The notes: generated by a model from the sequence alone, not told the origin. DNA of 64,000 bases from Clostridium sp. 'deep sea' (GCF_014931565.1 NZ_CP063353.1:1054001-1118000); one strand, 5' to 3'; shown: positions 26,073-35,920, counted from the first letter of the stretch. A program made the numbers and translations.

Positions 26073-26816
26073 TCACTCCTTAGCCCAATGTGCAGTAATA
26101 ATACTGAAATTATCATGTGCTCCTCGTGCTACAGCCAGATTTCTTAGTGTAGTGAGCACTTCATTTTGGCACTCTTTTTTATTAAAGATATCTAAAAGTT
26201 CTATTTCACTCACTAAATCACTTAAGCCATCTGTACATAGAAGTATACTATCTAGCTCTTCAAAATGTTCTTTATAAATATCTACTTCAACTGTTTCATC
26301 AAGCCCAATAGCCTGCAAAATTATATTTCTCCGAGGGTGTTTCCGTGCTTCTTCTCTGCTAATTTGTCCGTTTTTAACCATTTCTCCTACTAACGAATGG
26401 TCACTGGTAATACATTTTAACTGATTTTTACTTACAAGATACGCCCTGCTATCACCTACATGTCCAACTAAAAGCTGTTTGCCATCAATTAAAGTAACAG
26501 TAAGAGTTGTACCCATACCACCATAGTTTTTATTTGCTAGAGACTGTTTATAAACAGAGGAATTTATATCTACAATTGCCTCTGTCAATATTTGTTCTAG
26601 GGGCATATTAGAATTACTATTGGTTAGCTTTTTCTCTAGCATTGAAACTGCTAAACTACTAGCTACATCGCCAGCTTGATGTCCACCCACTCCATCGGCA
26701 ACGGCTAAACATAGTATTGATCTATCTTGATAGGCAAAACTAAATGTTTTAATACTGTCTTCATTATTTTCTCTAACCAAGCCAGTATCCGTTAATTTAT
26801 GTATTTGTAACGCCAT
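26073..26816 (-). CDS. stp: Protein serine/threonine phosphatase Stp (PrpC, PP2C family)
   Basis: This 247-residue cytoplasmic PP2C phosphatase reverses PrkC phosphorylation. Metal-binding motifs are REN-NED at 15-19, VADGVGGHQAGDVAS near 38-52, VGHVGDSRAYL near 117-127, CTDGLSD near 193 and DNFSIIT near 234. It immediately precedes prkC, the usual kinase-phosphatase pair, and follows rlmN by seven bases. Confidence 0.96.
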   Translation of the reverse strand: MALQIHKLTDTGLVRENNEDSIKTFSFAYQDRSILCLAVADGVGGHQAGDVASSLAVSMLEKKLTNSNSNMPLEQILTEAIVDINSSVYKQSLANKNYGGMGTTLTVTLIDGKQLLVGHVGDSRAYLVSKNQLKCITSDHSLVGEMVKNGQISREEARKHPRRNIILQAIGLDETVEVDIYKEHFEELDSILLCTDGLSDLVSEIELLDIFNKKECQNEVLTTLRNLAVARGAHDNFSIITAHWAKE

Positions 26817-26823
26817 AACATAA

Positions 26824-27861
26824 TCACCTCACTCTCTGCTCACGTCTTCTCAACTGACCACAAGCTGCATCAATATCACTACCCAAACGCCTTCTAGTAG
26901 TAACCGTTAAATTTGCTTTTTTAAGCACATTAGCAAAATCGTTAACATGTTTAGCAGTTGGTGCTTGCCAGTTTAAGAAGTCAACAGTATTATATGGAAT
27001 TAAATTTATATGCATATGCTCGTTTTTTAGTAGTCCTACTAATTTATTAGCACATGTAATAGAATCATTTATACCTTTAATTAGGGTGTACTCACAACTA
27101 ACCCTTCGATCTGTTTGCTCAAAATAGTATCTACAAGCAGAAATTATTTCTTTTATACTATATTTATGAGCTGTTGGTATTATTTTTTTTCTTATTTCAT
27201 CATTTGGGGCATGTAGTGATAAAGCTAAAGTAACCGGTAGCTTTTGATCTGCTAATTCTCGTATTTTAGAAACAATACCACAAGTAGATATGGTTACATG
27301 TCTTAAACCAATACCCGGACCCCATTGTTGGTCTTTACAGATGTTTAAAAATTTTAATACCTCTTTGTAGTTATGAAGAGGCTCCCCCATACCCATCAGC
27401 ACAATTCTGCCAACACGTTCCATAACTATTTGCTCAGCTAATAAGAGCTGAGCTAAGATTTCGGTACTAGTACAATTACGCACCAATCCCCCTTTGGTTG
27501 AAGCACAAAAGGCACAACCCATTGCACACCCAATTTGAGTTGATAAACAAACGCTGTATCCGTAGCTATATTTTAACAACACTACTTCAATAAACTCATT
27601 GTCTACTGTTTGGGCTGTAAATTTTATAGTGTTATTATCACTTGAACGCTGAACTGTTTTAATTTTAAGAGGATATTCCACATAATCCCTTGAGAGTTGC
27701 TCTCTAAGCTTTTGAGGTAAATTTAACATTTTAGAAAAATCACTGCAATATTTTTTTACCAACCACTCTCTTATTTGTTTAGCCCTAAACTGGGGTTGCT
27801 CTAAATTTATAAGTATTTTTTTTAGCTGATCTTGACTATAATCAAGCATGTTTTTACTCAA
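26824..27861 (-). CDS. rlmN: 23S rRNA (adenine(2503)-C2)-methyltransferase RlmN
   Basis: This radical-SAM enzyme of about 345 residues methylates A2503 of 23S rRNA and A37 of some tRNAs. The iron-sulfur motif CAMGCAFC sits near 112-119, with GMGEPLHNY near 160 and the C-terminal CGQLRRRE, which contains the catalytic methyl-carrying Cys. The start was set at TTG 27861, with AAGGG eight bases upstream; the GTG at 27870 overlaps that site and an ATG four codons later is also possible. It sits between rsmB and stp as in B. subtilis. Confidence 0.94.
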   Translation of the reverse strand: MSKNMLDYSQDQLKKILINLEQPQFRAKQIREWLVKKYCSDFSKMLNLPQKLREQLSRDYVEYPLKIKTVQRSSDNNTIKFTAQTVDNEFIEVVLLKYSYGYSVCLSTQIGCAMGCAFCASTKGGLVRNCTSTEILAQLLLAEQIVMERVGRIVLMGMGEPLHNYKEVLKFLNICKDQQWGPGIGLRHVTISTCGIVSKIRELADQKLPVTLALSLHAPNDEIRKKIIPTAHKYSIKEIISACRYYFEQTDRRVSCEYTLIKGINDSITCANKLVGLLKNEHMHINLIPYNTVDFLNWQAPTAKHVNDFANVLKKANLTVTTRRRLGSDIDAACGQLRRREQRVR

Positions 27862-27882
27862 AGTTTTCACCCTTAATTACTA

Positions 27883-29178
27883 CTATTTTTTCTGTAAAAC
27901 TGCTACGTAGAAACCTTCAGTTGAATATTTATGTGGCAATAAGTGTTTTTCACTTATTAAATTAAGTTTAGCACATTTTCTGGTTATATGCGACGTTTCT
28001 TCTTTCTCAATTGAACACGTACTATATACAATTATACCATTTGGCTTTATTAATGAGACTGCTGTGAATAACAATTGTTCCTGTAACCTAGCAGCAGTGT
28101 AAATATCTCTTTTTTCCCTATACCAACGTATCTCTGGTTTTGTTCTTAAAGTACCAAGCCCCGTACAAGGAGCATCTAATAAAATTCTGTCAAAGGTTCC
28201 AATATCTCTGTATTTAAGTTTTGTAGCATCACTTAAATGGGTTGTTACATTTGTTACTCCTAGACGGTCACAGGTTTCCTTTAGTAGCTTTAAGCGGTGT
28301 TTAAATATGTCTACAGCAACCACTTCACCAGTGTTATTCATTAAATTACTAATAAGAGCTGTTTTGCCACCGGGCGCACTACACATATCTAGTACTCTTA
28401 TATTATCTTCAAGTTGCATTTGAGTAACAGCATGTACTGCACCCTCATCTTGAATAGTTATTAATCCATTTTTAAATAGTTCAGAACTAGATATATCTTT
28501 ACCGCCTGTAACCTTTAAGGCTAAGTTTGGTTCTATTTCACCTTTACTTACCTCAATATTTTTATCTTTATAATTGTTAATTACGTCATCTATGTTTGTT
28601 TTTGTAGGATTAATACGAATAGACATAGGAGAAACATTATTATTAGCGGCTAACATTTTTTCAGTAGTAATTAAGCCCCAGTCGTTTATCCATTTTTTTA
28701 CTATCCAAATAGGGTGAGAGTATTTAACTGATAAATATTTCTCTACATCTTTGCTTCTTTCTGGTAGGTTAACCGTTTCGTAGGTTAGTTTACTGAGCTT
28801 ACGTACTATAGCATTTACAAAACTTGCAAGCCTCGGTAAACCTCTTCTCCGGGTCTGCTCAACAGCCTCATTACAGGCTGCACGAGCTGGAACTTTGTCC
28901 ATAAATATTATTTGATACGCTGCAATTCTTAATATACTACGAACTACAGGCTTAACTTTTTGACTATCGTTTTTGAGATAATTGTTTATTTGATAATCTA
29001 GCAGGCTTTTATTTTGAATTACTCCGTAAATTAATCTATAGCCAAAGCCTTTGTCTATGGCTTTTAGGCTATTAAACTTCTGGTCATTTTTTAGGGTTAA
29101 ATTCACAAAGATGTGCCGTTGCTCATGTTGCAACAGCACATCTAGTACTATATCTCTAACGTTAATTTTTTTTATCAT
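27883..29178 (-). CDS. rsmB: 16S rRNA (cytosine(967)-C5)-methyltransferase RsmB (Sun)
   Basis: This 431-residue enzyme has an N-terminal NusB-like RNA-binding domain (about 1-140), then the Nop2/Sun methyltransferase domain. Seen are DMCSAPGGKTALISNLM near 264-280, the catalytic DAPCTGLGTLRTKPEIRW near 335-352 and STCSIEKEE near 385. Length is normal. It overlaps the protease gene by four bases and leads to rlmN. Confidence 0.95.
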   Translation of the reverse strand: MIKKINVRDIVLDVLLQHEQRHIFVNLTLKNDQKFNSLKAIDKGFGYRLIYGVIQNKSLLDYQINNYLKNDSQKVKPVVRSILRIAAYQIIFMDKVPARAACNEAVEQTRRRGLPRLASFVNAIVRKLSKLTYETVNLPERSKDVEKYLSVKYSHPIWIVKKWINDWGLITTEKMLAANNNVSPMSIRINPTKTNIDDVINNYKDKNIEVSKGEIEPNLALKVTGGKDISSSELFKNGLITIQDEGAVHAVTQMQLEDNIRVLDMCSAPGGKTALISNLMNNTGEVVAVDIFKHRLKLLKETCDRLGVTNVTTHLSDATKLKYRDIGTFDRILLDAPCTGLGTLRTKPEIRWYREKRDIYTAARLQEQLLFTAVSLIKPNGIIVYSTCSIEKEETSHITRKCAKLNLISEKHLLPHKYSTEGFYVAVLQKK

Positions 29179-29858
29179 CTTCTACGATTTGAGGACATTG
29201 CTAACAATCTTAAGAGTTGGGCGATTGCCATAATTGCAGATGCTACATAAGTTAACGCAGCTGCTCTTAATACTTTTTTCACGCCATACATCTCTTCTGA
29301 GTGTAAATATCCTTCTCCTTCTAGTATTGCTATGGCTCTGCTGCTAGCATTAAACTCCACAGGTAAAGTTACTAAGTGAAATACTACAACAGCACTAAAT
29401 AATATTATACCTAAATTAAGTAAAAATCCAGTCCTAAAAAAAAATCCAGCAATAAATAGGGGCATTGCAGCAGTTGAACTTATTTGAACTACAGGCAAAA
29501 TGCCATTTCTTAGCTTTATTGGGGCATATCCCTTATGGTGTTGTAACACGTGACCAACCTCATGGGCTGCTATACCATAAGAAGCAATTGAGCTACCACT
29601 ATAGACTTGGGGAGATAGTCTTACAACATCGGCCCTAGGGTCATAGTGATCGGAAAGTCTTCCTTTACTCATTTCAACTTTTACGTTTGTAATACCAGCA
29701 TTCCACATTATTTTTTGAGCAACCTCTGCTCCAGTCATACCTGACATTGATCTAATTTTAGAATAGTTTTCATATGCTGACCTTATACGGGCTTGAGCGA
29801 ACATTGCCAATATCATTGCAGGCAGTATATATACAAAATATGAACTATAAAAAGGCAT
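29175..29858 (-). CDS. Zinc metallopeptidase, YugP family
   Basis: This is a 227-residue membrane protease of the neutral zinc metallopeptidase family. An N-terminal membrane segment is followed by YDPRADVVRLSPQVY near 72-86 and the zinc motif AAHEVGHVLQH near 96-106. Two or three membrane segments follow at about 120-170 and 200-220. In Clostridia this gene commonly lies between fmt and rsmB. Its substrates are unknown. Confidence 0.9.
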   Translation of the reverse strand: MPFYSSYFVYILPAMILAMFAQARIRSAYENYSKIRSMSGMTGAEVAQKIMWNAGITNVKVEMSKGRLSDHYDPRADVVRLSPQVYSGSSIASYGIAAHEVGHVLQHHKGYAPIKLRNGILPVVQISSTAAMPLFIAGFFFRTGFLLNLGIILFSAVVVFHLVTLPVEFNASSRAIAILEGEGYLHSEEMYGVKKVLRAAALTYVASAIMAIAQLLRLLAMSSNRRR

Positions 29859-29861
29859 ATT

Positions 29862-30800
29862 TTATTCCTCACTTTCTCCGAAATAATCTGCTACTACACA
29901 TCTATAACCTCTACAAAACTCGCTCCCAGTCATTAGTTTTTTGCCTGCGGGCTTTAATTTGGTTAATACAATTGCCCCATTTAAACATTTTACAACGGGA
30001 CCGTTTGAGGCTATATCTACTATTTGCCCATTTTTTTGGGTGTTTAACTTATTTGAGTTTATTTTTTGGCACTGCCATACCTGAACCTGCTTTCCTTTAT
30101 AATAGGTATAAGCTATTGGCCAAGGATTTAAACCCCTTACCTGATTAAAAATAGTATTTACATCATCATTAAAATTAATTATGCGATCTTCTTTAACAAT
30201 AAGCTTAGCATAGGTTGATTCTTGGTGGTTTTGAGTAACAGGTTGAAGGGTTTGAATGCTTTTTAATACTTCAGCTAACATTTTAGCACCCTTTTGAGCC
30301 AAAATATCGTGAAGTATGCCCACATTCATGTCCTCAGTTATTTTAACCTCAGCCTGGCTATATACAGGTCCACTATCAAGCTTTCGTTCTACCTTCATTA
30401 TAGATATTCCTGTTTTACTATCACCACTTAATAAGGAGCGATGTATAGGAGCGCCCCCTCTCCATTTTGGTAGCAGTGAAGCATGTACATTTATTACCCC
30501 ATATTCTGTGATGTTAAGCACCCTTTTCTTTAGTATTTGCCCATATGCCACCACTATCATAATATCGGCATTTAGGTTTTTTAAATACTCAACAAAATTT
30601 ATATCATTAATATTTTGAGGTTGATTAATAGTTAATCCTAACTCTAATGCACATGTTTTTACTGGAGTAGCTATTATTTTTCTACCCCTGCCTTGGGCTT
30701 TATCTGGCTGCGTTATTACAGCAACAACCTCATGATCTTGGGCTATTTCTTGTAAACAAGGGACAGCAAAATCTGGGGTACCCATAAATATAATTTTCAT
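29862..30800 (-). CDS. fmt: Methionyl-tRNA formyltransferase
   Basis: This 312-residue enzyme formylates initiator Met-tRNA using 10-formyl-THF. MGTPDFAVPCL at 6-16, the catalytic stretch VINVHASLLPKWRGGAPIHR near 102-121 (Asn and His), and a C-terminal tRNA-binding OB domain are seen. It shares one base with def upstream, the standard def-fmt pair; their products add and later remove the formyl group. Confidence 0.97.
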   Translation of the reverse strand: MKIIFMGTPDFAVPCLQEIAQDHEVVAVITQPDKAQGRGRKIIATPVKTCALELGLTINQPQNINDINFVEYLKNLNADIMIVVAYGQILKKRVLNITEYGVINVHASLLPKWRGGAPIHRSLLSGDSKTGISIMKVERKLDSGPVYSQAEVKITEDMNVGILHDILAQKGAKMLAEVLKSIQTLQPVTQNHQESTYAKLIVKEDRIINFNDDVNTIFNQVRGLNPWPIAYTYYKGKQVQVWQCQKINSNKLNTQKNGQIVDIASNGPVVKCLNGAIVLTKLKPAGKKLMTGSEFCRGYRCVVADYFGESEE

Positions 30801-31294
30801 TACATTTCCTCAAATTCCATTGGTTCAACTGATGGAACAGGGTCATTATTGTAAATTTCTTTGGCTTTGTCTATAAATAGTATGCCGTCTAAGTGATCTG
30901 TTTCATGCTGAAGAGCTACTGCTATTAATCCATCACCCTTAACAGTTATTTCATTACCATTTTCATCATTGGCTTTAACAACTACTCTCTCTGCTCTTTT
31001 AACTTTACCTATAAACTCAGGAACGCTTAAACAGCCCTCTAAATCATACTTTTCGCCCTCTGCTTCAACAATAACTGGATTAACAAGTCTCAAGACACCC
31101 TCTTCAGCCAAAACTGTAATTATTCTTTTACTAATACCAACCTGAGGCGCTGCTAAACCAGCTCCATCAGACAACAACATTGTTTCTTCCATATCATCAA
31201 GTAACTTTTTTAACCATTTTCCGTAATTGGTAACTGGTTTTGCTATTTGTCTTAAAATTGGATCTTTTCTTGTTCTTATTTCACGGTAAGCCAT
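30800..31294 (-). CDS. def: Peptide deformylase
   Basis: This 164-residue metalloenzyme removes the N-formyl group from new proteins. The three motifs are GAGLAAPQVGI at 44-54, EGCLSVPEF near 87-95 (metal Cys) and QHETDHLDGILF near 127-138 (HExxH). It lies 11 bases after the end of the priA frame and overlaps fmt. Confidence 0.97.
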   Translation of the reverse strand: MAYREIRTRKDPILRQIAKPVTNYGKWLKKLLDDMEETMLLSDGAGLAAPQVGISKRIITVLAEEGVLRLVNPVIVEAEGEKYDLEGCLSVPEFIGKVKRAERVVVKANDENGNEITVKGDGLIAVALQHETDHLDGILFIDKAKEIYNNDPVPSVEPMEFEEM

Positions 31295-31305
31295 AATAAC
31301 ACTCC

Positions 31306-33551
31306 TTATAATATATTCTCTGGATTTATATCTATAATAACTCTTAAAGGTTTTTCTATTTTAGAGCTTCTTTTACGTAGCTCTGCCACTGCATTTTTAA
31401 TGCTTTCATGCAGCTTCACTTTAGAGTCATATTTAATTATTAAATGCCATCTATATTTATTGTTTATTTTGTTTAATGGTGCAGGGGTTGGATTTAATAC
31501 TGTATAACTACTATTTTCAGTAGCAAGCTGTTTATAAATAAATACTAAACCTCGCCTAGCTATACGCTGCTCTTCGTGCACACAAATTATTCTTATAAGC
31601 TGTTTAAACGGTGGATACATAAACTTGGATCTAAATTTAATTTCTTGCTCATAAAATCCCTTATAGTTATGTTTACAAGCCTCTGTTATACTAAAATGCT
31701 TTGGTGAAAAAGTTTGAATAATAACTTTACCTTCAATTTCACCTCTACCAGAACGTCCTGCAACTTGGGTTAGCAGTTGAAATGTTCGTTCATCTGCACG
31801 ATAGTCTGGTAAATTAAGGGCTATATCAGCATCTATTACTCCAACAAGGGTAATTTCTTTTATATCTAAACCCTTAGCTATCATTTGAGTACCGACCAAA
31901 ACCGCCGATTTAGACTTTTTAAATTTCTCTAATAAATAAAAATGGGAGTTCTTTTGTCTTGTTGTATCTGAATCCATTCTTATTATATCAGTTTCTGGCA
32001 GTATTTTTTCTAAAAGTTTTTCTACTTTTTGAGTTCCTGTTCCAACTAATTTCATACTACTTTGTTTACACTTGCTACATACCCTACTTGCGGGTATTTG
32101 GGTATCACAGTAATGGCATTTTAGTTTATTATCATATGAATGATAAGTAAGTGTGATATCACAGTTTTCACAGATAGGTATATCACCGCATTCACTACAC
32201 CGTAAAAAGCTGGAATATCCCCTTCTGTTAAGTAATATTAAGGCTTTTTCACCCTTATCAATGGTAGCTAATAGCTGTTTTTGCAGAACCCTACTTAATA
32301 TTGATCTATTACCCTGCTTAATTTCAGTTCGCATATCAACTATATTAACCTGAGGTAGTTTATTTTTCGTGATTCTCTCCGGCATTTCTAAGAGTTCATA
32401 AATTTCCTTTTGTGCTTTGTAATAGCTCGTTATCGCAGGTGTTGCACTACCATATATAACTGCAGCACTATGCTTTTTAGCTCTCCAAAGAGCTATTTGC
32501 CTAGCATCATACCTTAAATTATCCTGCTGTTTATAAGTTGATTCGTGTTCTTCATCAATTATTATAACACCTAACTTTGCTAATGGAGCAAATACTGCAC
32601 TCCTAGCACCAACAACTACAGTCGCTTTGCCTGTAGCGATTCTACGCCACTCATCATAACGCTCTCCTTTAGATAATGAGCTATGTAAAACAGCTATATC
32701 ACTTCCAAATCTAATGGTAAGGCGTTCGATAGTTTGAGGAGTAAGGGTTATTTCTGGTACTAATAATATAGCTTGTTTGCCTAGGTTTAAACAATGCTGT
32801 ATCGATCTTAAATAAACCTCTGTTTTACCACTACCAGTCACTCCATGTAATAGATATGGTTTAAATTCATTTTGGGTTATGCTTCGAAATATTTTTAATA
32901 CCGCATTTTTCTGAGCTCGATTTAGCTTTAGAGTATTATACTCCATGTTAATATGTTCTTTAATTAAAGGACTCCTATACACCTCAATCTCACTTTTAAC
33001 TAATATTTTTTTATCTATTAAAGCGTTTATTGAGGCATTTGATTTAATGGCTAGTTTATTTTTTAATGCTATTAAATGATACTCCTGTTTTGTTGCTTTT
33101 TTCAGCTCATTTATAATCTGAAGCTGCTTTTTTGACCTGGCTAGCACCTCATGCAAATGGTCTTGATAATTAGGAGTTAAACGCACAACCTTTATTCTAC
33201 GAATACTTACTTGTTTACCTAAACCCCTTAGCCCCCAGGCACAATACACTCAAGAGCCATTGCCAATGGAACCATATAATAATTAGCCATTTTCTTAGCT
33301 AAATCAACTAGATCCTCATTAATTAATACTGTTCCTTCATGTAAAACTGCTTTAATATTGCGCAGTTTATTTTTTTGAATTAGGCTTGTACTTTTTAATC
33401 CTACAATAAAACCTGTTATCATTCTACCTCCAAAAGGCACTAATACCTCCATACCTATTTGGATATTGTTTAGATTATTAGGGATTTTATAATCAAATAT
33501 ACGGTCTACGTCGCTATGTATAACATCTACGACAATCTCAGCAATGTTCAC
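31306..33551 (-). CDS. priA: Primosomal protein N' (PriA helicase), frameshifted near the N terminus
   Basis: This replication-restart helicase is split into two frames. The N-terminal frame (33551-33228) ends ALECIVPGG then TAA. The long frame (33249-31306) continues LRGLGKQVSIRR and holds everything else: Walker A GVTGSGKTEVY, DEEH box, the eight-Cys zinc region from CSECGDIPICENC to CSKC, and helicase motifs V and VI. The break is in a run of five G (plus-strand C5 at 33232-33236). A sixth G restores a single protein of about 745 residues, normal for PriA. Start GTG 33551 has GGGAGGG upstream. Sequencing error or a real inactivating deletion are both possible. Confidence 0.88.
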
Positions 33552-33655
33552 ATTCAATTACCCTCCCTTAATAGCTAAACGGAATACAAACTTAAGGCGA
33601 CCAAACGTAGAGACGTTTGCTCGCCATTATATGCTGTTTATGCTAGTTAAAAAAT

Positions 33656-33985
33656 CTACTCTGGTTGCTCTGTTTTTTCTGTTTGAGGTAAATCAGATTG
33701 ATATAACATAGCGATTTCTTCATTAATTTTATCGTTAAGAATATCTTCTATTTGCTCTTCGTTATTCTTGTAGTAGCTTTCTACTAAATCTTCATCAATT
33801 TCTTTTAAAGCCACAGAAACCTCTTTTAATTTATTTATAGCGTTTTTTGACCCAAATTTTTCATCATTCTTTTTATCGTTTTCTTTAAGTCTTATTTGTC
33901 TTCCTCTTTGAGAAGCCAAAATTACTAACGCGTATTTATTCTCTACTTTTTCCAATAAATTGTCTATTGATGGTTTAATGAGCAA
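33656..33985 (-). CDS. rpoZ: RNA polymerase omega subunit
   Basis: This protein of about 109 residues begins MLIKPSIDNLLEKVENKYALVILASQRGRQ, the omega hallmark that stabilises beta'. The tail from residue 50 is longer and more acidic than usual. The start is TTG 33985: AAGGGAG lies nine bases upstream and the alignment begins here; an ATG seven codons earlier lies inside gmk before that site. The start overlaps the end of gmk by 11 bases, the conserved gmk-rpoZ pair. Confidence 0.93.
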   Translation of the reverse strand: MLIKPSIDNLLEKVENKYALVILASQRGRQIRLKENDKKNDEKFGSKNAINKLKEVSVALKEIDEDLVESYYKNNEEQIEDILNDKINEEIAMLYQSDLPQTEKTEQPE

Positions 33986-34574
33986 TAGAACACACTCCCT
34001 TATCATCTTTGTTTTGCAATTTAACTGCCCTTAATATAGATTCTACATCTTGTATAGCAGATTCTAAAACTGTATTTATTATAACATAATCAAAGCTTTT
34101 GACCATAGTTAGTTCCCATTCTGCTGTTATTAATCGTCTTTTTATTTGCTCTTCACTCTCTGTTCCTCGTTCTCTTAGTCTTTTTTCGAGTTCTTGCATG
34201 CTAGGAGGTAACAAAAAGACTAACACAGCACGTTCAAAATTCTCTTTTATTTGCAGGGCACCTTGAACATCTATTTCGAGTAAAACATCATATCCCTTAT
34301 TTAAAGCCTCTTCAATTGGCTTTTTAGGAGTACCATAATAATTATCATGTACCATAGCCCACTCTAATAGTTCCTCATTCTCAATAAGCTGATTAAATTT
34401 TTCTGCGGTTGTAAAGTAATACTGCTCTCCCTCTACTTCTCCAACTCGTGATTTTCTTGATGTTATTGAAATAGATTCTTTGAGGTTCTCAAAGTTATTT
34501 AGGAGTGTAGTTTTAATTGTTCCTTTACCTACTCCCGATGGTCCACAAAGAACCAATAATATCCCCTCAGACAT
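33975..34574 (-). CDS. gmk: Guanylate kinase
   Basis: This 199-residue enzyme phosphorylates GMP to GDP. It has P-loop GPSGVGKGT near 9-17, SITSRKSRVGEVEGEQYYF near 34-52, and DVLLEIDVQGALQI near 91-104. ATG 34574 has GGAGG five bases upstream; the ATG four codons earlier overlaps that site. It lies between the yicC-like gene and rpoZ. The small gene remA, often found between yicC and gmk, is absent. Confidence 0.97.
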   Translation of the reverse strand: MSEGILLVLCGPSGVGKGTIKTTLLNNFENLKESISITSRKSRVGEVEGEQYYFTTAEKFNQLIENEELLEWAMVHDNYYGTPKKPIEEALNKGYDVLLEIDVQGALQIKENFERAVLVFLLPPSMQELEKRLRERGTESEEQIKRRLITAEWELTMVKSFDYVIINTVLESAIQDVESILRAVKLQNKDDKGVCSIAH

Positions 34575-34596
34575 TTTGACCTCCATAATTCTATGT

Positions 34597-35478
34597 TTAT
34601 TCTATATTCTGCACTTGTTCTCTTATTTTTTCAATAATAGACTTCATTTCAACAACCGAGCTACTAATCTCTAAATCTGATGATTTCGCTCCAGTAGTGT
34701 TAACTTCTCTATTCATTTCTTGTACTAAAAAATCCAGTTTACGACCAACGGGTCCACCCTTTTCAATTATGCTTTTAAACTGATTAACATGACTTTTTAA
34801 CCTAACGACTTCTTCATCTATGCTAGATCTATCTGCAAAATATACAACTTCATTACATAGTCTATCTTGATTTATTTCAACATTTTTATCTAACAATTGT
34901 TTTATACGATCCTGCAGTTTATCTTTGTATTCTTTAACAACCTCTGGAGATCTTTTAGCAACAAGTTGACGATAACTCTCCAGCTCATTTAATTGATTTA
35001 TCATTGTTTTTGATAAAGCTTTTGCCTCAACTATACGCATACTTTTAAACTTAGAAGAGGCCTCATTTACGGCTTTAAGCAAAATCTTAGTTACCTCTTC
35101 CATATCTTGCTCTGGCTCTTTCATAATGACAACATCTGGCCTGCTGGCAATAAACTCAATTGAAGGACTATCTTTCATTTTAAATTCTTTTACTAAAGCA
35201 GTTAACTGTTCATAATAAACTTTTGCTAGGTTTTTATCTACAATTATTTCTTTGTCTTCATCTACATTTTTATCATAATGAATATATACATCTACCCGAC
35301 CTCTAGAAATATCCTTAGAAATCTCTTTACGGATAACTTCCTCCAACTGAAAATACTCACGCGGAAGCCTTATCTTTATATCTAAATAACGATGATTTAC
35401 ACCCTTTAATTCAATTGTATAATTCCTATTTCCTATTTCAACCGTACTATTACCGTAACCGGTCATACTCTGTAACAT
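34597..35478 (-). CDS. YicC/YloC family endoribonuclease
   Basis: This 293-residue protein has the YicC N-terminal domain, starting MLQSMTGYGNSTVEIGN and IELKGVNHRYLDIKIRLP. The C-terminal DUF1732 ends with KLDFLVQEMNREVNTTGAKSSD near 245-267 and the last EKIREQVQNIE. Family members are stress-linked RNases. It heads the gmk-rpoZ-priA-def-fmt run and is preceded by the GC-rich palindromic island. Confidence 0.94.
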   Translation of the reverse strand: MLQSMTGYGNSTVEIGNRNYTIELKGVNHRYLDIKIRLPREYFQLEEVIRKEISKDISRGRVDVYIHYDKNVDEDKEIIVDKNLAKVYYEQLTALVKEFKMKDSPSIEFIASRPDVVIMKEPEQDMEEVTKILLKAVNEASSKFKSMRIVEAKALSKTMINQLNELESYRQLVAKRSPEVVKEYKDKLQDRIKQLLDKNVEINQDRLCNEVVYFADRSSIDEEVVRLKSHVNQFKSIIEKGGPVGRKLDFLVQEMNREVNTTGAKSSDLEISSSVVEMKSIIEKIREQVQNIE

Positions 35479-35597
35479 ATCATAACTCCCTAATAATTAT
35501 ATTTGTCCAGTATTATAACACTTATTTTAAGTTATTTACTAGCCATTATGACACAATTGCAATAAAACTTAAAGACATTAGTCATTATTGACCAAAT

Positions 35598-35920
35598 GTT
35601 TGCTTTACAAACGGGGGTGGGCTCACCCTTTGGATATCGCGGGGTGGGTATTTGAGAATTCAAATACGGGGTGGAATAGCCTTTGGCTATTGGGATGGGT
35701 TTCGCTTCGCTCACGGAAAATAATGCTCGCTTAGAAGCAGCGCATTATCACGTTAGCGAGCGTAACGTAGACATCAGATACCGCAGGTATCCCACTCCGC
35801 AAAATGAAATGAAACCCACCCCGTATTTCACAAGGTGAAATACCCACCCCACGATGCCAAAGGCGAGTCCACCCCGCGACGCGAATAGCGAGCCCACTAC
35901 GTTTGCGCAGCAAACCCACC
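35598..35920. repeat. GC-rich palindromic repeat island (possible miniature mobile element)
   Basis: This 320-bp block is far richer in G and C than its surroundings. It consists of short, differing hairpins separated by a constant GGGGTGGG-like spacer in the left half and CCCACCCC in the right half. Hairpin examples are GTTTG..CAAAC (35598-35612), AATAGCCTTTGGCTATT (35674-35690), GATACCGCAGGTATC (35777-35791), a GTATTTCAC/GTGAAATAC pair (35823-35843) and GTTTGCGCAGCAAAC (35901-35915). The two ends match as inverted repeats (GTTTGCT, CAAACG, GTGGGCTC), and the next 50 bases also pair imperfectly. Open frames inside it are products of the repeats, not genes. Confidence 0.8.

Noticed and set aside
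35532-35919. Two minus-strand open frames of about 60 codons rich in Pro, Gly and Arg
   Set aside because: They are produced by the repeated GC-rich spacer of the palindromic island and have no ribosome sites.
35598-35920. CRISPR array
   Set aside because: The repeated word is only about eight bases, the units are self-complementary and vary in length, and there are no cas genes.
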